Assembly: GCA_029938505.1 (NCBI GenBank)
Contig: JAOZUV010000161.1
Location: forward strand, 1-5,381
Length of the DNA stretch: 5,381 nt
From: Bacteroidales bacterium
Lineage (GTDB): Bacteria; Bacteroidota; Bacteroidia; Bacteroidales; GCA-2711565
Reading direction: 5' to 3'
In this document: positions 1 to 5,381 of the stretch, one piece after another
Layout: every line of letters starts with the position of its first letter
Position numbering within the stretch: the first letter of the stretch is position 1
Program-made: the position numbers and the translations under genes
The notes under the pieces: generated by a model
What the model was told of the DNA's origin: nothing
The model's database searches: none
Seen by the model: only the letters and a program-made list of their open reading frames with translations

Positions 1-1098
1 TCAACAAAGAATATTGGCACCCAAGGATAAACTCTCTTTATAACTACTCCCAATAGTTAATAAAACGTTTTCTTTACCCGATTGATCAATGCTTACAATT
101 TGATTTAGCTCATCCATACTAGTTTTAAAAGCAATAGTTGATTCATCAGATTTAAAAACGGGATTCAAATAATTTGAAAAATGCTCTGGAGTTTTAGTGA
201 TTGGATAATGATCGGATAATATAAGTTCAGACTGAATTTCCTTCCATTTTTCTTTCAGAAATTCCATAGAATTTTGATAAAACTCTTGCTTAGATAATCC
301 GGTTGTATTTTTAATACTGGATGAAAATGGAGTAATAGAAAATGGTTTTCGAGCCACATTTTCAAGCGCATTTTCCCACATTTTTGAGCCATATTTTGAT
401 CGTCCATAAGCAACAATTTGATAACCCAATTCATAAGGATTGGGAGTGTGATCTACAAATGATCCATGAGTAGCTTTCTCATAAGAGTAAATACCTTTCT
501 CCAAAAGTTGAGCTTTCAATGGCATTTCAAAGGACGGCAATCTACCACGACCCGATTTACTCAGGGCAGTTTCGGTCACAACAGCATCACCTTCGATAAA
601 CCACCAAGGTAAATAAGTTCCGAAAACTGCTGCTGCAGCTTGTTGTCCAAAAATAATTCCCAATACCTTAGTCAAGCCAGTATTCATTTTTTCGATTTGC
701 ACCACATGTCGGAGTTCATGAACAGCCAACTGATTAAACCAATTTTCGGCATAGATGTTTTGGGGAGGCGTATTATGGATTTCAATTCGGGCAGGAGCCC
801 AAGGAGTCATTCCATTTGAAATCACACTCTGATTATGAATTAAAACACTTATTTTTCGAGGAGAAGTTTTTAAATTTTGAGGCACTAATATATAGGCCTG
901 ATCCAAGGCATTGGCAAAATATTGGGCTTGTTTTTCAAACCCTTCAGGAAAAATTAATTGGAATTTTTCGGTATTAATTTGCTGCCATTTTAAACTCGCG
1001 GGATCTTCTCCCGTTTGAAATAATTGAGAATAGGCTGTCACCAATTGTAATGAAAAAAGAAGTAATAATAAATATTTAAAAATAGGCTTAGAATTCAT
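1..1098 (-). CDS. Secreted HExxH (gluzincin-like) metallopeptidase with start of TolB-like propeller; apparently truncated
   Basis: The 365-residue protein starts with a Sec signal peptide: Lys-containing N-region, hydrophobic core at about residues 9-20, probable cleavage after AYS-24. It is therefore exported to the periplasm or outside. The zinc motif HELRH is at residues 127-131, and WWFIEGDA at 165-172 supplies Glu169 as the likely third ligand. This is the layout of Peptidase_MA-like gluzincins, so hydrolysis of peptide bonds is expected; the substrate is unknown. From about residue 308 the pattern YLNPVFKSDESTIAFKTS resembles the first blade of a TolB/WD40-type beta-propeller. From memory, homologues in Bacteroidota run to roughly 900-1000 residues with a full propeller. 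Here a TGA stop at 1-3 ends the frame after GANILC, where relatives usually have Trp, so a TGG-to-TGA nonsense change, a frameshift or a sequence error is possible. The ATG at 1096-1098 is preferred because it gives an intact signal peptide. The gene lies 56 bp downstream of the pseudouridine synthase gene and may have its own promoter. The peptidase class is fairly sure; the function is not. Confidence 0.85.
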   Translation of the reverse strand: MNSKPIFKYLLLLLFSLQLVTAYSQLFQTGEDPASLKWQQINTEKFQLIFPEGFEKQAQYFANALDQAYILVPQNLKTSPRKISVLIHNQSVISNGMTPWAPARIEIHNTPPQNIYAENWFNQLAVHELRHVVQIEKMNTGLTKVLGIIFGQQAAAAVFGTYLPWWFIEGDAVVTETALSKSGRGRLPSFEMPLKAQLLEKGIYSYEKATHGSFVDHTPNPYELGYQIVAYGRSKYGSKMWENALENVARKPFSITPFSSSIKNTTGLSKQEFYQNSMEFLKEKWKEIQSELILSDHYPITKTPEHFSNYLNPVFKSDESTIAFKTSMDELNQIVSIDQSGKENVLLTIGSSYKESLSLGANILC

Positions 1099-1102
1099 AA
1101 GC

Positions 1103-1133
1103 CAAAGATAAAATATTAAGTCAAATCATTCAA
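1103..1133 (-). promoter_or_regulatory. Candidate Bacteroidota-type promoter of the metallopeptidase gene
   Basis: Read on the minus strand, TATCTTTG (1103-1110) matches the Bacteroidota -7 consensus TAnnTTTG exactly. A TTG at 1131-1133 lies 20 bp upstream, within the usual range for the -33 element. Only four bases (1099-1102) separate the box from the ATG, so initiation would fall at or very near the start codon and give a leaderless or near-leaderless mRNA. In AT-rich DNA such a match can arise by chance, and the gene could instead be read through from panB and the pseudouridine synthase gene. Confidence 0.4.
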
Positions 1134-1154
1134 TCTGAAATTAGTTGTCGGATT

Positions 1155-1856
1155 TTACTTTTGATTTCCAAAAAAATAAGCCCAAAGTGGATCCAATGGA
1201 GGATTGGCTTTAATGTTTAATTTTTCTTTACTAACAGGGTGGATAAAAATTAATTGTCGGGCATGCAAACTAATGGATGCGTCTTTATTTGAGCGAGCCG
1301 AACCATATTTTAAATCACCTTTGATGTTGCAGCCAATTTTAGCTAATTGCGCACGAATTTGATGATGACGACCCGTCAATAATTCAACTTCTAAGAGCTG
1401 ATAATCTTTGCTTTGATCAATTAATTTATAAATGAGTTCTGCTTTTTTCGTGCCCTTTTTCTCAATATCATGGGCAGTTGATTTATTATTTTTAGAATTT
1501 TTAATTAGCCAATGAGTTAATTTTCCTTCCTCTGGTTCTGGACGCTTTTTAACAATAGCCCAATAAATTTTCTGAATCTCACGATTTTTTATTTGCTCAT
1601 TCATCCGCGAAAGCGCTTTTGACGTTTTAGCAAATATAACCGCACCACTTACAGGTCTATCAATGCGATGCACCAAGCCTAAATAAACAGCTCCAGGCTT
1701 ATTATATTTTTCCTTAATATATTGCTTTACGGTATCCAGAAGGGTTTCGTCTCCAGTTTTATCGCCTTGCACGATCTCGGAAGGTAATTTATTGATGATG
1801 ATCAAATGATTATCCTCAAATAAGATCCTTGACTTAATAGATTTTGGGGAATTCAT
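1155..1856 (-). CDS. RluA-family RNA pseudouridine synthase
   Basis: This 233-residue cytoplasmic enzyme should convert specific uridines of rRNA or tRNA to pseudouridine. The catalytic motif HRIDRPVSG is at residues 63-71, with Asp66 as the predicted nucleophile. Other family motifs are EDNHLIIINK near the N-terminus (14-23), LLTGRHHQIRAQLA (159-172), GDLKYG (180-185) and LHARQLIFIHP (197-207). There is no N-terminal S4 RNA-binding domain, so it belongs to the short, catalytic-domain-only RluA-like proteins and its length is normal for them. The second motif reads NKLPSEIVQ where NKPPGxxVQ is more usual, a mild divergence. The target nucleotide cannot be deduced. The ATG at 1854-1856 lies 15 bp after the panB stop with no clear Shine-Dalgarno sequence, as is usual in Bacteroidota. 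Co-transcription with panB, possibly with translational coupling, is likely. The family call is very secure; the exact subfamily (TruC-, RluC- or RluD-like) is open. Confidence 0.95.
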   Translation of the reverse strand: MNSPKSIKSRILFEDNHLIIINKLPSEIVQGDKTGDETLLDTVKQYIKEKYNKPGAVYLGLVHRIDRPVSGAVIFAKTSKALSRMNEQIKNREIQKIYWAIVKKRPEPEEGKLTHWLIKNSKNNKSTAHDIEKKGTKKAELIYKLIDQSKDYQLLEVELLTGRHHQIRAQLAKIGCNIKGDLKYGSARSNKDASISLHARQLIFIHPVSKEKLNIKANPPLDPLWAYFFGNQK

Positions 1857-1874
1857 AAAGCTTTACGGGCTTTA
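1856..1874 (-). other. Small hairpin bridging panB stop and pseudouridine synthase start
   Basis: On the minus strand TAAAGC (1869-1874) can pair with GCTTTA (1856-1861) around a 7-nt loop, CCGTAAA. The 6-bp stem contains the panB TAA stop on one side and the A of the next ATG on the other, so it fills the whole 15-bp gap. It is AT-rich and weak, has no following T-run, and is therefore not a terminator. It could affect coupled translation, but chance is a real alternative. Confidence 0.25.
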
Positions 1875-2687
1875 ATATTGTTCATTTTCGTTCGGAAAAT
1901 CTATTGATTTTACATCCTTAATATAAGATTGTACCGAACCTTTAATTTCTTCGCTCAAATTATGGTAGCGACGAAGAAAACGAGGTGAAAACTTTTGAGT
2001 GAGACCAAGCATATCGTGTAAAACTAAAACTTGTCCATCGGTACCATTACCCGCTCCAATGCCTATGGTAGGTATTTTTAGTTCTTCAGTAACTTTAACA
2101 CCTAATTCAGCAGGAATTTTCTCCAATACAATGCCAAAACATCCGGCATCTTCCAAAAGTTTTGCATCCCTAATAAGCTTTTCTGCTTCTTTTTCCTCAG
2201 TAGCACGAACAACATAAGTCCCGAATTTATTAATAGATTGTGGGGTTAATCCCAAATGCCCCAACACAGGAATACCTGCCGAAAGAATTCTTTTTATAGA
2301 TTGGACAATTTCTTTTCCACCCTCCATTTTTACAGCATTGGCTCCCGATTCTTTCATAATTCGGATAGCCGAATGAAGTGCTTCTAATGAATCCCCCTGA
2401 TAAGTACCAAAGGGCAAATCAACTACAACCAATGCACGAGAAATCGCACGCATTACTGAGGATGCATGATAAATCATTTCATTCAAAGTAATTGGCAAAG
2501 TAGTTTTATGTCCTGCCATTACATTCGAGGCTGAATCACCAACCAAGATGACATCAATTCCTGCTTCATCTAATAAGCCAGCCATTGAATAATCGTAAGC
2601 CGTTAACATCGCAATCTTCTCCCCTTTTAACTTCATTTCTTGAAGCACATGGGTTGTAATTTTAGGATATATCGTTTTTTTTGACAT
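1872..2687 (-). CDS. panB: 3-methyl-2-oxobutanoate hydroxymethyltransferase (ketopantoate hydroxymethyltransferase)
   Basis: This 271-residue cytoplasmic enzyme transfers a hydroxymethyl group from 5,10-methylenetetrahydrofolate to 2-oxoisovalerate, giving ketopantoate, the first committed step of pantothenate and CoA synthesis. The family fold is visible throughout: [11 protein letters not shown] (9-19), [19 protein letters not shown] (27-45), [12 protein letters not shown] (49-60), [11 protein letters not shown] (87-97), AVKMEGG (118-124), GHLGLTPQS (143-151), [10 protein letters not shown] (187-196) and [17 protein letters not shown] (209-225). By analogy with the E. coli enzyme, Asp51, Asp90 and Glu122 should bind Mg2+ and Glu189 should be the catalytic residue; all are present. 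The length is normal and the C-terminus ([11 protein letters not shown]) is typical of Bacteroidota PanB. The ATG at 2685-2687 fits the usual N-terminus. panC, panD and panE are not in the window. The gene is probably first in an operon with the pseudouridine synthase gene 15 bp downstream, driven from the 2719-2726 promoter box. Confidence 0.98.
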   Translation of the reverse strand: MSKKTIYPKITTHVLQEMKLKGEKIAMLTAYDYSMAGLLDEAGIDVILVGDSASNVMAGHKTTLPITLNEMIYHASSVMRAISRALVVVDLPFGTYQGDSLEALHSAIRIMKESGANAVKMEGGKEIVQSIKRILSAGIPVLGHLGLTPQSINKFGTYVVRATEEKEAEKLIRDAKLLEDAGCFGIVLEKIPAELGVKVTEELKIPTIGIGAGNGTDGQVLVLHDMLGLTQKFSPRFLRRYHNLSEEIKGSVQSYIKDVKSIDFPNENEQY

Positions 2688-2708
2688 AATCTGCTGATTT
2701 GTATGAGA

Positions 2709-2740
2709 AAAACTTTTGCAAACTTAGTAGAAAACTTTTG
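2709..2740. repeat. Two direct copies of AAAACTTTTG flanking the panB -7 box
   Basis: AAAACTTTTG occurs at 2709-2718 and again at 2731-2740 (plus strand), with starts 22 bp apart, about two helical turns. The TAAGTTTG promoter box lies between them. The core AAAACTTTT is itself nearly palindromic. Same-face spacing around a promoter would suit binding of a regulator, but no known operator is recognised, and such AT-rich words arise easily by chance. A further copy lies inside panB at 1988-1997, which weakens the case. Confidence 0.35.
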
Positions 2741-2749
2741 AAGAAAGCA
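2719..2749 (-). promoter_or_regulatory. Candidate promoter of the panB operon
   Basis: On the minus strand TAAGTTTG (2719-2726) matches the Bacteroidota -7 consensus TAnnTTTG in all fixed positions. The -33 element is poor: TTTC at 2743-2746 is 16 bp upstream, and a lone TG at 2748-2749 is 21 bp upstream. Initiation near 2713-2715 would give a 5' leader of about 26 nt before the panB ATG. No riboswitch-like structure fits in so short a leader. The position between the upstream terminator hairpin and panB supports the call. Confidence 0.5.
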
Positions 2750-2795
2750 TCATTTTAGTAATATTTTTTTGTGCAAATCTTATTTTAGAGTATGA

Positions 2796-2828
2796 AAATA
2801 AGGTGTTTACAATGCAAACACCTTATTT
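2796..2828 (-). terminator. Intrinsic-terminator-like hairpin after the M16 protease gene
   Basis: AAATAAGGTGTTT (2796-2808) and AAACACCTTATTT (2816-2828) form a perfect 13-bp stem with a 7-nt loop. The hairpin starts 23 bases after the protease TAG stop at 2852-2854. Read leftwards, the GC-containing centre is followed by TTATTTTC, so the distal part of the stem also serves as a short T-rich tail. There is no long separate U-run, so efficiency is uncertain. The symmetry could also slow transcripts from the other strand, but no converging gene is present. It separates the protease gene from the panB operon. Confidence 0.7.
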
Positions 2829-2851
2829 AAATTCATTAAACTATTTTAAAC

Positions 2852-5381
2852 CTAGTTTTTGGGCTTCATGATAACCTCTACTTTATTCGCTTTATTAAAT
2901 AATTTTTTAGCTACTTTTTTAAGGTCTTTTACTGTCATAGAATTTAAAATAGCATTGAAATTTTGTTCACTTACAATGTCCTCATTATGGTAATAAAACG
3001 CTTGGACCACATTTTGCCAAAAACGATTTTTACGTAAGTTTTCTTCTCTGACTTTTAATAAGTTTTCGCGAGCTTTATCAAGGTCAACTTGTGTTGGGCC
3101 ATTTTTGATTAATTTATCCATTTCAAGGTAAATAAGCGAAGCTAAATGATCAGCTTTATCAGGATCACAATCAAATTTCATTTTCAAACTAAATTCCGAT
3201 TCTGGATAATGAGTTTTATCAGCACCAATAGAAACACCATAAGTTCCGCCTTCATCTTCACGAATTGATTCGGTATAACGAAAATCTAAAATACTTTCTA
3301 TTAAATCAATCGAAATTTTATTTTCTGGGCTATATTCAAAATCATCGTTATAATTAATATAAACGGTTGATTTTTTTGTTTCCATTTCCTGATTAAAGGT
3401 TTTTTTCACAAATCCTTCTGGAGAATTAATATGATTGTTTTTCCATGTTTCAGTTCTATCAATATCGGTTAAGCCACCTAAGTATTTTTCAATCAAAGGT
3501 TTTGCTGTTTCACTATCAATGTTGCCAGTGAAAATAAAAGTGAAATCACTAGCATCTTTAATACGATCTGCATAAATGCTCTTGATTTTTTCAAAATCTA
3601 CCTTTTCAAGATATTCTTTATTAACAGGCTTGACACGCGGGTTATAACTTGATAGAATAGCCGCAACTGTATCAGTAAAAACCTGATTTGGATCTTTACT
3701 TCTGTTTTCGATAAAGGCTGATAATCTTGTCATAAATGCATCATGTGATGATTTGTCAAAACGGGGATTTTCAAAATATAAATAAACCAACTGAAGTAAT
3801 GTTTCAAAATCCTGCGGTGAAGCACTACCATTAAAACCCTCGGTTTCGTTACCAATATATGGAGTCACATTTACAATTTTTCCAGCTAGCATTTTTTGCA
3901 ATGCAATATTATCAAATTCACCAACACCATACATGCCAATAAATGTCCCAATCAAAGAGGCAGAAGGTAAGTCGACATCACTAACTAAAGACATACCACC
4001 TTTACTAAATGCATTGATTAAAATTTCATCTTCTTTATAATCTGTTTTTTTGATAATTACCTTAACACCATTCGCAAGCGTCCATTCGGTACTACCAATT
4101 TCAGTAATCTCTTTTGTGTTTACAACTTTTGACCCTTTTGGTTCTTGAGCAACTAATGGTTTGTCATTTACTTCATCTTTTATAGGTTCTAATTCCATTT
4201 TCTCAACTTTAGCCATAATAGCCAAAGCATCTTTTTCTGTTGGAAGAGATACTCCTTCTTTTTCAGGACCCTGCATGGTTAAGATCATATTTTTTTCAGT
4301 AATCCATTTTCCAGGAAGAGAATTCATTTCTTCTAAAGTAATGCCAGGTATAATAGCTTGTACAAATTGAAATTCTGCCTCAATACCAGGAACAGGCTCA
4401 TTATCTGTAAAATGAGAAACATACTCACGAACATAAAGATCATTATTACGTTTATCCTTTTCTTTATAAGCTTTCTCATATCCACGAATCAGATTCATTT
4501 TAGCACGGTCTAATTCACCGGCAGTAAATCCAAATCTTTTTAATCTTTCGGTTTCTTTTAAGACCGCTGTTAGAGCTACTTCCATGCCATTATTTTGAGA
4601 TAAAGCTACAAGACTATAAGCATCTTTAGTGGCTGTATAACTACCATAAAAAGTTTGAGCTAAAATAAATGGTGGGTTTTCTTTTTGTACAAGCTCACTA
4701 AATCTGTTATTCATCATTTCACTGTACAATCGATTAACCAATCCACTTCTCAAATAGCCAATATTTTTATCTTCTTTTTTAACATTGTCATGCTTATAAT
4801 AAATCCATAATATTGTTCTTGCAGCTTCAGGATCAGTTGCAATTGCAATAATTGGTTCATCGTTATCTGGTACTTCAAAATATTTTCTCTCTTTAGGATT
4901 TTCAACAGCAGGAATAGCTGAGAACAATTCTTTCACTTTGGCCTCCATAGCCTCAATATCAATATCACCAACAATGGCAATCGCCTGCAAATCGGTACGA
5001 TACCAATCGTGGTAAAATTTTCTAATTGTTTCGTAATCAAAATTTTTGATGACTTCTAAATCGCCAATCACATCACGTTTTGCATATTTAGATCCTTTAT
5101 ATTTAAATGGACTTAAGGTACTTCTCATTCTAAAGTCAGCGTTTCTACGAGTACGCCATTCTTCTTTAATTACACCACGTTCTGCATCAATCTCTTCATC
5201 AGTCAATAATAAATAATTTGACCAATCATTCAAAATCAGCAAACAGGAATCAATTAAATTTTGATTAGTTGAGGGCACATTTGATAAATTGTAAACAGTC
5301 TCATCAAGATTCGTGTAAGCATTTATATTACGTCCATAAGCAACCCCATATTTTTCTAAATAATTGATAATTCCTTTTCCG
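2852..5381 (-). CDS. M16-family (pitrilysin/PqqL-like) zinc metalloprotease, 5' end beyond window
   Basis: The frame is open from the TAG stop at 2852-2854 to the right edge, giving 842 visible residues numbered here from the codon at 5378-5380. The beginning reads GKGIINYLEKYG, then GRNINAYTNLDETVYNL, which is typical of M16 proteases just after the HxxEH zinc motif; that motif and any signal peptide lie outside the window. The third zinc ligand region is present: DEEIDAERGVIKEEW (61-75), with Glu74 the likely ligand and Glu67 seven residues before it. The first C-terminal-type M16 domain follows (about 105-290). A second homologous half begins near residue 430 (STEWTLANGVKVIIKK), as in two-half pitrilysin-type enzymes. 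The substrate-contacting motif RxxxGGxYGV is at 707-716. The full protein should be about 920-950 residues, normal for the family. It probably degrades peptides in the periplasm, which is inferred from the family only. A GTG at 5276-5278 is not the real start, because conserved family sequence continues upstream of it. A hairpin terminator follows the gene. Confidence 0.95.
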   Translation of the reverse strand, partial: GKGIINYLEKYGVAYGRNINAYTNLDETVYNLSNVPSTNQNLIDSCLLILNDWSNYLLLTDEEIDAERGVIKEEWRTRRNADFRMRSTLSPFKYKGSKYAKRDVIGDLEVIKNFDYETIRKFYHDWYRTDLQAIAIVGDIDIEAMEAKVKELFSAIPAVENPKERKYFEVPDNDEPIIAIATDPEAARTILWIYYKHDNVKKEDKNIGYLRSGLVNRLYSEMMNNRFSELVQKENPPFILAQTFYGSYTATKDAYSLVALSQNNGMEVALTAVLKETERLKRFGFTAGELDRAKMNLIRGYEKAYKEKDKRNNDLYVREYVSHFTDNEPVPGIEAEFQFVQAIIPGITLEEMNSLPGKWITEKNMILTMQGPEKEGVSLPTEKDALAIMAKVEKMELEPIKDEVNDKPLVAQEPKGSKVVNTKEITEIGSTEWTLANGVKVIIKKTDYKEDEILINAFSKGGMSLVSDVDLPSASLIGTFIGMYGVGEFDNIALQKMLAGKIVNVTPYIGNETEGFNGSASPQDFETLLQLVYLYFENPRFDKSSHDAFMTRLSAFIENRSKDPNQVFTDTVAAILSSYNPRVKPVNKEYLEKVDFEKIKSIYADRIKDASDFTFIFTGNIDSETAKPLIEKYLGGLTDIDRTETWKNNHINSPEGFVKKTFNQEMETKKSTVYINYNDDFEYSPENKISIDLIESILDFRYTESIREDEGGTYGVSIGADKTHYPESEFSLKMKFDCDPDKADHLASLIYLEMDKLIKNGPTQVDLDKARENLLKVREENLRKNRFWQNVVQAFYYHNEDIVSEQNFNAILNSMTVKDLKKVAKKLFNKANKVEVIMKPKN

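Noticed and set aside
1..3. TGA as a recoded sense codon (Trp or selenocysteine)
   Set aside because: No other gene in the window has an in-frame TGA, TGG is used normally for Trp, and there is no sign of a recoding hairpin that can be judged at the window edge.
1857..1864. Palindrome AAAGCTTT before the pseudouridine synthase start
   Set aside because: It is an 8-bp palindrome with no partner site, expected often by chance in AT-rich DNA.
1988..1997. Third copy of AAAACTTTTG inside panB
   Set aside because: It encodes ordinary PanB sequence (the QKFSPR region), so it is more likely chance than a regulatory site.
1999..2217. Open frame of 72 codons on the plus strand
   Set aside because: It lies wholly inside panB on the opposite strand, has no recognisable domain, and panB is unambiguous.
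4161..4370. Open frame of 69 codons on the plus strand
   Set aside because: It is antisense to conserved M16 protease sequence, resembles nothing known, and has low-complexity Ser/Phe-rich composition typical of a shadow frame.
1..5381. A new multi-gene defence, mobile or biosynthetic system
   Set aside because: All four genes belong to recognised families with conventional spacing, and no transposase, integrase, repeat array, RNA gene or unknown conserved ORF was seen on either strand.

Overview
The window is an AT-rich, densely coded bacterial segment that fits Bacteroidota. The evidence is a PanB with the typical family ending ([11 protein letters not shown]), TAnnTTTG-type -7 promoter boxes, no clear Shine-Dalgarno sequences, and two families common in this phylum: an M16 zinc protease with two homologous halves, and a secreted HExxH peptidase followed by a TolB/WD40-like propeller. 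A finer placement (perhaps Cytophagales or a related marine group) is only a guess.

All four genes are on the minus strand, so transcription runs from right to left. The right half (2852 to the right edge) is a large M16-family zinc metalloprotease. Its 5' end, with the signal peptide and the HxxEH zinc motif, lies outside the window. A strong 13-bp hairpin at 2796-2828 follows its stop codon and probably terminates its transcript. A short intergenic region with a plausible promoter (TAAGTTTG box, 2719-2726) then leads into panB (1872-2687), the first committed enzyme of pantothenate/CoA synthesis. An RluA-type pseudouridine synthase gene (1155-1856) follows after a gap of only 15 bp, so the two probably form an operon. 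After a further 56 bp comes a gene for a secreted gluzincin-like metallopeptidase (1-1098). Its reading frame stops at the extreme left edge, inside what looks like the first propeller blade, so it appears truncated relative to its family. A TATCTTTG box with a TTG 20 bp upstream lies right against its start codon.

The genes do not form one obvious pathway. Two are housekeeping (CoA precursor synthesis, RNA modification) and two are probably envelope or secreted proteases. There are no RNA genes, CRISPR arrays, insertion sequences or phage genes, and no non-coding stretch exceeds 164 bp. I see no convincing new multi-gene system. The points most worth checking are the premature-looking stop at the left edge, the possible leaderless start of that gene, and paired 10-bp repeats around the panB promoter.
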